A stretch of DNA of 64,000 nucleotides from Dermatophilaceae bacterium Soc4.6 (GCA_039889245.1 JAZGVH010000002.1:3658001-3722000), one strand, 5' to 3'; shown: positions 56,780 through 64,000, counted from the first letter of the stretch. The notes: generated from the letters alone by a model not told the origin. Program-made: numbers and translations.

Positions 56780-58114
56780 ATGCCACTCGACCACGACGGC
56801 CCGCAGCACCCCGTCCTCACCGAGAAGGAGGATTCTCAGCAGCGCGGCGGCAGCTCGCCCGGCTCGTTCGGTCACACCGACGTGCCGAGCGGTGACCTCG
56901 ACCCGGGCTGGGCTCCCAGCAACGACGTCAGGGACGCCGCCGAGGGCCTGATCAAGAAGATCGGCGGCGACCGCCGACCGCGCCGCGAGGACGTCTACCC
57001 CTACCTCCTCGTCCGCGCCTCCAGCCCGGGCGACCGTGCGGCCCGGCCGATCTGGCCGAGCACCCCCTGCTGGGAGTCACCCGATGTCCTGCTGATCGAC
57101 GCGGCCTACACCGGCCCGTTCTCCCTCTCGCAGCTGGTGGGCAGCCCGACGGCGGGCCGCCGCTACCGCGTCTTCGTGCGGGTGTGGAACCTCGGGCTGC
57201 TGCCGGCGGTCGGCGTCTTCGTGCGTGGGTGGTACGTCAACCCCGGCTTCTTCGGGGGCGACCCCCACAACCCGGCCTACGCGCCGCAGCCCATCGGCAT
57301 GGTCGTGGTGCCTGAGCTCGACGAGCGGACCAAGCCCGGCGCGATGCAGGTCGTCGAGCTCGACCACACCTGGGACATCCCGCTGACGCTGACCGGGCAC
57401 GAGTGCCTGATGGTGACGGCGAGCTGCCCGCTCGACGAGTGGGGTGGGGTGCTCGACGCCAACAACGACCGGCACGTCGGGCAGCGCAACCTCACCATCC
57501 TCGCGGGCACGGACGACGCGAAGGAGCTGTTCTTCACCCTCGGCCAGCTCGTGACCGGGACGGGAACGCTCGAGCTGCGGCACGGAGGTGACGCCGTCAC
57601 GGCGCTCCTCCAAGGCGTGGTCGGCGAGACGAAGACCGAGTTCGGCACGGCGACAACGGTGCTGGCGCCGCCGGCCGAGCGACTCCGGCACGGTGTGTCG
57701 ACCGAGTCGGGGCAGCACCTGATGACGATGTTCCTCACCGACAAGGGCTGGCTCGTGGCCGACAGCGCGCGCGCATGGAGCCTCGCCGTCGAGCTCGGCG
57801 TCGTCGAGCGCGGGGGTGAGAAGGGCGGCGGTCACCCCTTCGGGATGCCGCTCGGGAGCCGGCAGGTGATCGAGCGGGTCATCGAGCGGGTCGGCTTCGA
57901 CGGGGTGGGGAAGGTGGGGGTCCTGACCAGCGGGGACCCCGGCGAGGCGCTCCTCGAGGGACTCGGCCGGTTGTGGGGCCTCGACGGGCTCGCCGCGACC
58001 GACCTGGCGGCCGCGCTGACCGACGGTGGCCCGTTCGCCCACCTGCTGCGGTTCTCGCACACCGACCCGGAGCGGGACGAGACGGGGGGCTACTCGGTCA
58101 CCGTCGTCGGCTGA
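56780..58114 (+). CDS. Unknown protein coupled to the phospholipase-like gene
   Basis: This 444-residue protein starts three bases after the stop of the phospholipase-like gene, so the two are probably cotranslated. It has a polar N-terminus, then a beta-rich region (RYRVFVRVWNLGLLPAVGVF, GWYVNPGFFGG, LTLTGHECLMVTASCP) that resembles a CARDB/Ig-type domain. A C-terminal part has ERVIERVGFDGVGKV and a Leu-rich helical segment (GEALLEGLGRLWGLDGL). No signal peptide or catalytic motif is seen. It could be an inhibitor, a carrier or a structural partner. The function is unknown. Confidence 0.55.
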   Translation: MPLDHDGPQHPVLTEKEDSQQRGGSSPGSFGHTDVPSGDLDPGWAPSNDVRDAAEGLIKKIGGDRRPRREDVYPYLLVRASSPGDRAARPIWPSTPCWESPDVLLIDAAYTGPFSLSQLVGSPTAGRRYRVFVRVWNLGLLPAVGVFVRGWYVNPGFFGGDPHNPAYAPQPIGMVVVPELDERTKPGAMQVVELDHTWDIPLTLTGHECLMVTASCPLDEWGGVLDANNDRHVGQRNLTILAGTDDAKELFFTLGQLVTGTGTLELRHGGDAVTALLQGVVGETKTEFGTATTVLAPPAERLRHGVSTESGQHLMTMFLTDKGWLVADSARAWSLAVELGVVERGGEKGGGHPFGMPLGSRQVIERVIERVGFDGVGKVGVLTSGDPGEALLEGLGRLWGLDGLAATDLAAALTDGGPFAHLLRFSHTDPERDETGGYSVTVVG

Positions 58115-58231
58115 CCTGGGGAGGAATCGACGTCGCCGGAGGTCCAGGCGAGAAAGTTTTCCCTCTGGGGTGGCGGGTGGCAGGGACCTGTGGTGTGGTC
58201 CATCCAGAGGCGTTAGATTCGGTGCGTTTCG

Positions 58232-59053
58232 GTGGATATCTGTCGAGGAAGACCGATCCTGGCGGACGCATGTCTCATCACCCCCGTGCCCGGTCAGTTC
58301 GCCGCCGGCGAGAGCTTCACGGCGACGAGCGTCACGACGGTGCGGGCCGGGTCGCCGGCCGACGCGTCCCTTCGCTCCAGTCTGGCCGTGCCCGACGGCT
58401 GGACGGCAACGGCGCTGACGCCGGTCACGGCGGGCCGACTCCGGGCCGGCCAGACCTTCACGGTCAGCTCGCGGGTGACGGTGCCCTCCGGGACGCTGCC
58501 CTCCGCGGTGACGTTGTCTACCAAGGTGGGCTTCATCCAGGGGTCGGTGCATCGGAGCGCGACCGACGAGCGGGTGGTGAACGCCGTGCCTCCGGTGACC
58601 GGGTCGGGGTCGGTGCCCGTCAGCTCACTGACGTTCCTGTCGGCGACCAACGGCTGGGGCCCGGTCGAGCGCGACACCAGCAACGGTGACAACAAGCCGG
58701 GTGACGGTGCGACCCTCACCATCGCCGGCACGACCTACGCGAAGGGGCTCGGCACCAACGCGGACAGCGACGTCAGCCTCTACCTCGCGGGTCACTGCAC
58801 CCGTCTCACCGCGCAGGTGGGCGTGGGCGACGAGACGCGCGGCGCGGGATCGGTGACCTTCTCGGTCGTCGCCGACGGCAGGACCCTCGTCACCACTCCG
58901 ACCCTCAAGGGCGGTGCGACCGCTGTGCCGCTCGACGTCGACGTCACGGGCGCCCAGGTCGTCGAGCTCGTCGTCGGCGACGGCGGCGACGGCGGAGACG
59001 GGAACGGCATCGACCCCGGCGACTGGGCGGTGCCGACGCTGACCTGCACCTGA
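58232..59053 (+). pseudogene. NEW3-NPCBM tail of a lost glycoside hydrolase
   Basis: The reading frame encodes two domains without a catalytic part: a NEW3-type Ig domain (PVPGQFAAGESFTATSVTTV, AGRLRAGQTFTVSSRVTVPS) and an NPCBM carbohydrate-binding domain (LTFLSATNGWGPVERDTSNG, YAKGLGTNADSDVSLYLAG, GGDGGDGNGIDPGDWAVPTL). These normally form the C-terminus of alpha-galactosidases and related enzymes. The first GTG (58232) lacks a ribosome site and no signal peptide precedes the domains. The preceding 100 bases are AT-richer, with a possible -10 TAGATT at 58214. This looks like a stranded 3' fragment, though expression of a small binding protein cannot be excluded. Confidence 0.65.
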
Positions 59054-59084
59054 TCTGCAGCGCCCGGCGAGGGCGGGAGGGGCG

Positions 59085-59119
59085 GGAGGGCCGGACCGAG
59101 CGCGTGGGTCCGGCCCTCC
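59085..59119 (+). terminator. Strong GC-rich terminator after the NPCBM fragment
   Basis: GGAGGGCCGGACC (59085-59097) and GGTCCGGCCCTCC (59107-59119) form a perfect 13-bp stem with loop GAGCGCGTG. It starts 31 bases after the stop at 59053. No T-run follows. Confidence 0.85.
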
Positions 59120-59178
59120 TGTGACGGTGACCGCGGTCGTCCGCAGTTGTCCCCGGTCGTCGCCAGTCGCCGGAACTA

Positions 59179-59239
59179 GAAGATCTTCGGGGAATGGCGG
59201 CCCTCGGGCTGATCCGGTCGCCTTAGCTCGAAGATCTTC
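59179..59239. repeat. Two identical 10-bp palindromes
   Basis: GAAGATCTTC occurs at 59179-59188 and at 59230-59239, a spacing of 51 bases start to start, in gene-free DNA between the terminator and the HipB gene. Both are followed by CG or G. They may be protein-binding sites. No gene with a clear link to them is near except hipB. Confidence 0.5.
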
Positions 59240-59248
59240 GACGTTCTG

Positions 59249-59275
59249 CGGTCCGCCCGGTCTGCCCGGTCCGCC
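59249..59275. repeat. Short 9-bp tandem repeat, three units
   Basis: CGGTCCGCC, CGGTCTGCC and CGGTCCGCC follow one another, with a degenerate fourth unit TGGTCCCAG. It lies in the same gene-free stretch, ten bases after the second GAAGATCTTC palindrome. Confidence 0.6.
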
Positions 59276-59424
59276 TGGTCCCAGGGTTCGGTTGGTCAGC
59301 CGCTCAGCACGTTCATCCGGTGGCGACGTCAGGACGGCTGGCTGTGCCGGAATCGGCGGTTGGCGAGATCGATGTCAGTGATCTACTGCTTCTCGAAAGG
59401 TCGTCGAACGATTAGCATGAGAGA

Positions 59425-59442
59425 TGTTGTCGTACGGCAACA
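59425..59442. promoter_or_regulatory. Palindromic operator upstream of hipB
   Basis: TGTTGTCGTACGGCAACA is an 18-bp palindrome with one mismatched pair. It lies just after a possible -10 box TAGCAT (59413-59418) and 26 bases before the HipB start, where an autorepressor would bind. Binding by HipB is inferred from position. Confidence 0.55.
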
Positions 59443-59467
59443 CCTTGCTCAGATCAGGAGGCCACCT

Positions 59468-59752
59468 GTGCTGGTCGACACCGTCTATGCACTGGGGTCC
59501 TTCGTGCGCGCCCAGCGGCAGGCGCAGGGCCTCACCCAGGCAGCTCTCGCCGACCGACTCGAGGTCTCTCGCGACTGGGTCATCCGCCTCGAGCAGGGTC
59601 ACCCGCGCCTCGAAGCCCAACGGGTGCTCGACGCGCTCGTCGCCCTAGGGGTGACCCTCGACCTCACCGCACACGGCGACCCGCCTGCGGGCGGTGGGCC
59701 ATCGACGACCCCCCTCGACACCGACCCCTTTGCCTACTTGACCCAGCACTGA
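59468..59752 (+). CDS. HipB-like helix-turn-helix antitoxin/regulator
   Basis: This 94-residue protein has an XRE-type helix-turn-helix (SFVRAQRQAQGLTQAALADR, VSRDWVIRLEQGHPR) with the short C-terminal strand region seen in HipB. HipB normally binds DNA and the HipA kinase and keeps the kinase inactive. The GTG at 59468 is chosen because AGGAGG lies six bases upstream. Its stop overlaps the next start as TGATG. A palindrome stands in front. The partner gene that follows is only the N-terminal part of HipA, so this is a toxin-antitoxin remnant or a regulator without its kinase. Confidence 0.8.
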   Translation: MLVDTVYALGSFVRAQRQAQGLTQAALADRLEVSRDWVIRLEQGHPRLEAQRVLDALVALGVTLDLTAHGDPPAGGGPSTTPLDTDPFAYLTQH

Positions 59753-59898
59753 TGGCGAGATCGGTTCGGATCCTGCACACCTACCTCGACGGGGTCCCGA
59801 TCGGCGAGGTGCGCCAAAACGCTCAAGGTGCCCTCACCTCCCCTGACCACGACGGCTACCGCTCCGACCCTGCCTCGACTCCACTGTCGCTCGCGTGA
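59752..59898 (+). CDS. HipA N-terminal subdomain only (HipS-like stub)
   Basis: This 48-residue frame reads MARSVRILHTYLDGVPIGEV to SDPASTPLSLA and then stops. It matches the first subdomain of HipA, with Y-L-D-G-V-x-I-G and the final TPLSL. The kinase part of HipA is absent. In three-part HipBST systems the same subdomain is a separate protein, HipS, followed by the kinase HipT. Here no kinase follows; instead a phospholipase D-like gene begins at the stop. It may be a truncated hipA or a HipS relic. It is too short for certainty. Confidence 0.65.
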   Translation: MARSVRILHTYLDGVPIGEVRQNAQGALTSPDHDGYRSDPASTPLSLA

Positions 59899-61439
59899 TG
59901 TCCGCAACCGACTGGTTCCTATCGCCCCGAGAGCGCGGGAACCGCCACACCGTGCTCGACTCGCGCCACGCCGACGGCCGGTCCTGGACAGAGGGCAACA
60001 CGGTGCGCCCGCTCGTGCACGGGGTGACGTACTTCGCCGAGCTGCACCGGTGCGTGAGCGCGATGGCGCCCGGTGACCTGCTGATGTTCGTCGACTGGCG
60101 CGGTGACCCCGACGAGCGCCTGCTCCGCGAGGCGGGCAGCGAGGTCGGCACCCTGCTGGCCGGCGCCGCCCGTCGGGGGGTCGACGTCCGGGGCCTGGTC
60201 TGGCGATCGCACTGGGACAAGCTCGCCTTCTCGGGCGAGCAGAACCGCAACCTCTGTGACGTGGTCAACGAGGCCGGAGGGGAGGTCGTGCTCGACATGC
60301 GGGTGCGCACGGGCGGCTCGCACCACCAGAAGTTCGTGGTGCTGCGCCACCCCGGCCAACCACATCGCGACGTCGCCTTCCTCGGCGGGATCGACCTGTG
60401 CCACAGCCGCCGCGACGACGCCCACCACGGGGGCGACCCGCAGAAGCAGCCCATGGCCAAGGCGTTCGGGTCGCGTCCGCCCTGGCACGACGTGCAGCTG
60501 GCCATCGCCGGGCCGGCCGTGGGCGACGTCGAGACCGTCTTCCGCGAGCGGTGGGACGACCGCCAACCGCTCAGCCGCTCGCCGTACCGGCGGGTCGTCG
60601 ACCGGATCCGGGCAAGCGACACCGACTGCTCGCCGTTGCCCCCACAGCTGCCCGACCCGGCGCCCACCGGGGAGCACCCGGTGCAGCTCCTGCGCACCTA
60701 CGGGCGGCGGCTCGGCGGCTACCCCTTCGCCCCACGGGGGGAGCGCAGCGTGGCCCGCGGTTACGCCAAGGCGCTGCGGCGGGCCCGTCGGCTGATCTAC
60801 CTCGAGGACCAGTACCTCTGGTCGCCCGAGGTCTCCTCGCTCCTTGCCGAGGCGCTGCGCGACAACCCGCGGCTGCGGCTGGTCGCCGTGCTGCCCCGGG
60901 TGCCCGACCAGGACGGCCGCCTCAGCCAGCCGCCCAACCTCGTCGGGCGCCAGCAGCTGCTGCGCGACCTGCATGCGGCCGGGCCGGGACGGGTGGGGGT
61001 CTACGGCCTCGAGAACGCTGCGGGCACACCGATCTACGTCCACTCCAAGGTGTGCGTCATCGACGACGAGTGGGCGTCGGTGGGCTCCGACAACTTCAAC
61101 CGGCGCTCGTGGACCCACGACTCCGAGGTCTCCGCGGCCGTCGTGCACCCGGGCTACGCCCGGGCGCTGCGCCACGAGCTGGTGCGCGAGCACCTCGGGA
61201 TCGAGGCCGACGAGGAGGTGGGCATCGACGAGCTGCCCCTGCTCTTCGCCCAGAGCGCCGACGCCCTCGACGTATGGAGCCGCGCCGGCCGCCGGGGCCC
61301 CCGCCCGCCGGGCCAGCTGCGTCCGCTCGACGAACCCGATCTCGGGAAACGAACTCTGGCCTGGGCGACCCCGCTCTACCGGCTGGTCTACGACCCCGAC
61401 GGGCGACCGCTCGACCTGCGGCTGCGTCGGAGGATGTGA
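59898..61439 (+). CDS. Phospholipase D-like (cardiolipin synthase family) protein
   Basis: This 513-residue protein has two PLD-type motifs. The second, HSKVCVIDDEWASVGSDNFN near residue 383, is a complete HKD motif. The first, HHQKFVVL near 142-149, has His and Lys but an Arg where the Asp is expected; the LGGIDLCHSRRDD that follows is conserved in an actinobacterial branch. The protein could hydrolyse or transfer phosphatidyl groups. It lacks a signal peptide. The ATG at 59898 is one codon after a GTG (59895) and overlaps the stop of the HipA stub. Cotranslation with the HipB pair is possible. Confidence 0.85.
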   Translation: MSATDWFLSPRERGNRHTVLDSRHADGRSWTEGNTVRPLVHGVTYFAELHRCVSAMAPGDLLMFVDWRGDPDERLLREAGSEVGTLLAGAARRGVDVRGLVWRSHWDKLAFSGEQNRNLCDVVNEAGGEVVLDMRVRTGGSHHQKFVVLRHPGQPHRDVAFLGGIDLCHSRRDDAHHGGDPQKQPMAKAFGSRPPWHDVQLAIAGPAVGDVETVFRERWDDRQPLSRSPYRRVVDRIRASDTDCSPLPPQLPDPAPTGEHPVQLLRTYGRRLGGYPFAPRGERSVARGYAKALRRARRLIYLEDQYLWSPEVSSLLAEALRDNPRLRLVAVLPRVPDQDGRLSQPPNLVGRQQLLRDLHAAGPGRVGVYGLENAAGTPIYVHSKVCVIDDEWASVGSDNFNRRSWTHDSEVSAAVVHPGYARALRHELVREHLGIEADEEVGIDELPLLFAQSADALDVWSRAGRRGPRPPGQLRPLDEPDLGKRTLAWATPLYRLVYDPDGRPLDLRLRRRM

Positions 61440-61554
61440 GGGGCCGGCGCCTCCGGGCTCGCCAGCGGATCTGTCGGCAGCAGCATGGCTGAGCAGTCGT
61501 CCCGCCTCCGCCGAGGTGACGAACGGGGAGACCAGGACAGCAGACGCGTCTAAA

Positions 61555-61839
61555 CCCTCGGCCGATGTCGAGGGGGCGGGCGCCCAGTGCGACCAGCCGG
61601 TCGCCCTCTTCGCCCTGACGAGCCCCGCCGAGGAGGTCGAGATGCAGCCGCGGCGATACAGAGGGTGGCTCGGAGACGGGCTGGAAGCACAGGTCGAGCT
61701 CCGGCCCGCCCTCGACGCTGAGCCGCGTCTCGTAGATACCGGGCTCGTCGGTCAGGGGTTCGGCCCCCAGCGCTGCGCTCCAGAAGCGGCCCAGTCGCTG
61801 CGGGTCGAGGGCGTCGACGACGAGGTTCTCGAGGTACAT
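61555..61839 (-). pseudogene. VOC (glyoxalase-like) gene lacking its 3' end
   Basis: The start is normal: ATG 61839, six bases after TACGGT, then MYLENLVVDALDPQRLGRFW, a VOC-superfamily opening. ETRLSVEGGPELDLCFQPVS and LHLDLLGG follow. After LVALGARPLDIGRG the frame turns to Arg- and Cys-rich nonsense (near 61555) and the usual end DPEGNxFCVL is not found in any frame. The frame runs on antisense to the phospholipase D gene until 61096. The last third of the gene seems lost. Confidence 0.6.
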
Positions 61840-62034
61840 GCGCCCACCGTAGGCGGGTGCGGACCGCTGTGGGCTCGCCGTCGTCACACCGCGCGCCCCT
61901 CATGAGCGCGTCACCCACCGGTGTCCGGCGTTAGACGACCGACCATCACCAGACCATCACCGCACTGGGCGACTCCATACTGGTGATGGGGCTGTTCCTC
62001 GGGAGGGTGCCGGGGCCCGAGGAAGGTGACCGAC

Positions 62035-62775
62035 ATGGCGACCATCAGCACGGAGGACCCGCTCGCGATCGCGGTGGTGACCGCGATCCACCGCGGCGAC
62101 GTGACGGCGCTGCGACTGCTGCTGGCCGAGAATGCTGGTCTGGCCGCGTCGAGGATCGGAGACGACGACCGAGTCGGGATGTCGCGCACGCTGCTCCACG
62201 TGGCGACGGACTGGCCAGGCCACTTCCCGTGCGGGGCCGAGTCGGTGGCGGCACTGGTAGCGGCCGGGGCCGAGGTCGATGCCCGGTTCCGGGGCCGCCA
62301 CGGTGAGACGCCCCTGCACTGGGCGGCCAGCAGCAACGACGTCTCCGTGCTCGACGCGCTGCTCGACGCGGGTGCCGACATCGACGCGTCGGGTGCGGTG
62401 ATCGCGGGCGGTACCCCGCTGGACGACGCGACCGCGTTCGCCCAGTGGGACGCGGCGCGACGACTGGTCGAGCGCGGTGCCCGGGTCAACCTCTTTGCCG
62501 CCGCGTCACTGGGGCTGATGCCCGAGCTGGCTCATGTCTCGGGAACAGACCCAGCCGACCCCGATCGGGTCAGCGACGCCTTCTGGGCCGCCTGCCACGG
62601 CGGCCAGCTCGCCGCCGCGGCCTACCTGCTCGACCACGGCGCCGAGCTGAGCCGGCTCCCCGGGTGGGAGGAGCTGACCCCGCTCGACGCGGCCGCCCGC
62701 AGCGGCGCCCATGACGTGGTGACCTGGCTGCACGGTCTCGGCGCCAGGACGGCGAGCGAGCTGCGCGGGGACTGA
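62035..62775 (+). CDS. Ankyrin repeat protein
   Basis: This 246-residue cytoplasmic protein has about five ankyrin repeats. The clearest is GETPLHWAASSNDVSVLDAL with LLDAGADIDASG, then GGTPLDDATAFAQWDAARRL and a last one TPLDAAARSGAHDVVTWLH. No other domain or signal peptide is visible. Ankyrin proteins serve as binding scaffolds. The ATG at 62035 is preceded by GAGGAAGG (62018-62025); a GTG at 62026 is also possible. The neighbours give no clue to its partner. Confidence 0.85.
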   Translation: MATISTEDPLAIAVVTAIHRGDVTALRLLLAENAGLAASRIGDDDRVGMSRTLLHVATDWPGHFPCGAESVAALVAAGAEVDARFRGRHGETPLHWAASSNDVSVLDALLDAGADIDASGAVIAGGTPLDDATAFAQWDAARRLVERGARVNLFAAASLGLMPELAHVSGTDPADPDRVSDAFWAACHGGQLAAAAYLLDHGAELSRLPGWEELTPLDAAARSGAHDVVTWLHGLGARTASELRGD

Positions 62776-62843
62776 CCGAGCCGGACACCGCCCGCGCAGA
62801 CCGACGACACCCAGAGCACCAGCCACCCCGACGAGGAGCCAGC

Positions 62844-62975
62844 ATGATGATCACCCCCTTCACGACCACCGGCGCCCACACCGACTCCGAGCTCTGCTTG
62901 CGATGGGTCATGGAGTCGGGGATCAACGAGGGCTACGACAAGCGGGCCGGGCTGGTGACCCGTGGCGAGCTCTGA
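62844..62975 (+). CDS. Small frame of unknown function
   Basis: A 43-residue frame reads MMITPFTTTGAHTDSELCLR to YDKRAGLVTRGEL. GAGGAG lies nine bases before the ATG, and the frame overlaps the start of the next gene by 14 bases, which suggests coupling. The mixed sequence looks protein-like, but I do not recognise it. It may be the end of a longer lost gene. Confidence 0.4.
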   Translation: MMITPFTTTGAHTDSELCLRWVMESGINEGYDKRAGLVTRGEL

Positions 62976-63537
62976 CCAGCCCGCCGAGCGGCACCGGCAC
63001 CTGGCTGGGGGATTCACCGAGCGAGTGCTCGGCACCGTCGACTGGGACGCGCCGGCCCCAGTGGAGGGGTGGCAGGCCCGCGACGTGGTGGCGCACCTCG
63101 TCGATTGGCTCCCGCCGCTGCTGGCTGGGGGAGCGGGGATCGAGCTGGCTACTGTCGTCAGCGACGACGACCCGACGGCCTCCTGGTTGGCCCACGCGGC
63201 CGCGGTGCAGGCCCTGCTGGACGACCCGGCCACTGCCGGGCGGATGCTCGAGAACCCCCACCTCGGGCGGCTGCCAGTGGACCAGGCGGTCGACCGGTTC
63301 TACACGACCGACGTCTTCCTGCACAGCTGGGACCTGGCCCGCGCGACAGGTCAGGACGACCGCCTCGACCCACAGCTCTGCGCAGACCTGCTGACCGGTA
63401 TGGAGCCCCTTGACGAGCTGCTCCGCTCGTCCGGGCAGTACGGCCCGCGCGTGCTGGTGCCGGTGGACGCCGGCCCGCAGGACCGGCTGATCGCCTTCAT
63501 CGGGCGGGATCCGTCGTGGGTGGGCCCGCCGGTGTGA
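62962..63537 (+). CDS. TIGR03086/maleylpyruvate isomerase-type metal-binding protein
   Basis: This 191-residue protein fits the DinB-like, mycothiol-dependent maleylpyruvate isomerase family. The metal-binding His positions are in WQARDVVAHLVDWLPP and DVFLHSWDLARATG, the usual pattern of this group in actinobacteria. Members may use mycothiol as cofactor. The GTG at 62962 lies inside the end of the small upstream frame. The real substrate is unknown. The 204 bases after its stop (63538-63741) hold no gene I can support. Confidence 0.82.
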   Translation: MASSDQPAERHRHLAGGFTERVLGTVDWDAPAPVEGWQARDVVAHLVDWLPPLLAGGAGIELATVVSDDDPTASWLAHAAAVQALLDDPATAGRMLENPHLGRLPVDQAVDRFYTTDVFLHSWDLARATGQDDRLDPQLCADLLTGMEPLDELLRSSGQYGPRVLVPVDAGPQDRLIAFIGRDPSWVGPPV

Positions 63538-63741
63538 TGGGTCGGGAGTGGTCCGGAGGTGGCCTTCCTCGCCGTCGGCGGCTGCAGCTGCCCGGAATGG
63601 CGAGGACTCCCTCGCCTTCCTGCGGTGGCGGTGGCGGGGATGGCGTTCGTCGTGACCGGGTGTCACCGACGCCGACCCCCCTTTGGTGTTGCGTCCCGGC
63701 AACAGGAGGCGCCTGGCCGCGGCCCGATCAGCTCGAGTGCG

Positions 63742-64000
63742 TCAGCCCTCCCGACGCAGCCGCTCCACCTGCTCGACGAGCGCGTCCACCTTGGTGACGT
63801 ACTCCTTCGGCTTGGACTTGCGCTCGAGCCCACCCGCCGACATCCACCTCACCTCGCCGATCACTGGCCTCTCGGTCCAGCCGCGGTCCTGGTTGCCGAA
63901 GGCCCACGAGACGTTGGAATACGAGTTGGCGTCGCGGCCGTCGAGGAAGTACCGGTTGTTGAGGTGGAGCACGGTGCGGTAGGCGCCCTCCGGGGTGGCT
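63742..64000 (-). CDS. Class II-like CPD photolyase, C-terminal end (5' part outside window)
   Basis: The last 85 residues of a flavoprotein photolyase are present and the frame runs past the right edge. They read LNNRYFLDGRDANSYSNVSW, FGNQDRGWTERPVIGEVRW and MSAGGLERK, which match the conserved C-terminus of class II cyclobutane pyrimidine dimer photolyases. The FAD and substrate-binding Trp and Arg residues of this region are seen. It repairs UV damage with light. Class II enzymes are less common in actinobacteria than class I. The 5' end must be checked for the antenna domain. Confidence 0.82.
   Translation of the reverse strand, partial: ATPEGAYRTVLHLNNRYFLDGRDANSYSNVSWAFGNQDRGWTERPVIGEVRWMSAGGLERKSKPKEYVTKVDALVEQVERLRREG

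Noticed and set aside
54353-61439. Prophage or integrated plasmid
   Set aside because: No integrase, capsid, replication or conjugation gene and no attachment repeats were seen, although the region has many fragments.
61096-61554. Continuation of the VOC protein into the phospholipase D gene
   Set aside because: The frame is Arg-, Pro- and Cys-rich nonsense antisense to a well-conserved gene.

Overview
The window is high-GC DNA (about 70% or more over most of its length) from an actinobacterium. The gene order, the codon bias, the leaderless start sites and the DUF6318 lipoprotein fit an Intrasporangiaceae-like organism; the genus cannot be fixed from the sequence alone. One tRNA gene (Ala-GGC) is present. 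I saw no rRNA, CRISPR array or complete transposable element.

Layout. 1-9971: the 5' part of an archaeal-type valS, an ABC exporter divergent from a MarR regulator across a striking operator array, an aldehyde dehydrogenase, a PlsC-like acyltransferase, an orphan CoxL-type molybdenum hydroxylase subunit and a secreted phosphoesterase. 10127-27457: a conserved housekeeping core (DUF2344, rne, rplU, rpmA, obg, proB, proA, nadD, rsfS, tRNA-Ala). It is interrupted by a four-gene glycosyltransferase/methyltransferase/toroid/methyltransferase operon and a glycosyltransferase-2/methyltransferase pair. 27681-38476: a secreted Pro/Thr-rich protein, a thioesterase, a frameshifted membrane gene, then leuS behind a leader-peptide attenuator, degV, plsY, comEA and comEC. 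38790-42149: a LysR regulator, a sirtuin, and lexA divergent from a LysM cell-division/SOS gene with candidate SOS boxes between them. 42291-50506: a 9-bp tandem repeat, an FGGY kinase, glutaryl-CoA dehydrogenase, a P-type ATPase remnant, a DUF2786 protein, a glpK gene broken by two lesions, and an intact glpD. 50507-64000: an accessory region rich in fragments and secreted or surface proteins. It holds a broken small gene, two secreted proteins in a low-GC patch, a giant zinc phospholipase C-like protein with an unknown partner, a stranded NEW3-NPCBM module, a HipB plus HipA-stub pair, a phospholipase D-like protein, a truncated VOC gene, an ankyrin protein, a maleylpyruvate isomerase-like protein and the 3' end of a class II photolyase.

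How the genes work together. The core links RNA decay (RNase E/G), ribosome assembly (L21, L27, Obg, RsfS), proline synthesis (ProB, ProA) and NAD synthesis (NadD). PlsY and the PlsC-like protein serve phospholipid synthesis, and ComEA and ComEC serve DNA uptake. LexA and the LysM protein make a DNA-damage division checkpoint. The leader peptide before leuS, with three Leu codons and a terminator, points to leucine-responsive attenuation of leucyl-tRNA synthetase.

Two features run through the whole window. About eighteen genes have a TANNNT -10 box ending six or seven bases before the start codon, which is the signature of leaderless mRNAs. Several genes (29551, 45240, 47145, 50750, 58232, 59752, 61555) are frameshifted or truncated, which means either active gene decay or uncorrected sequence errors.
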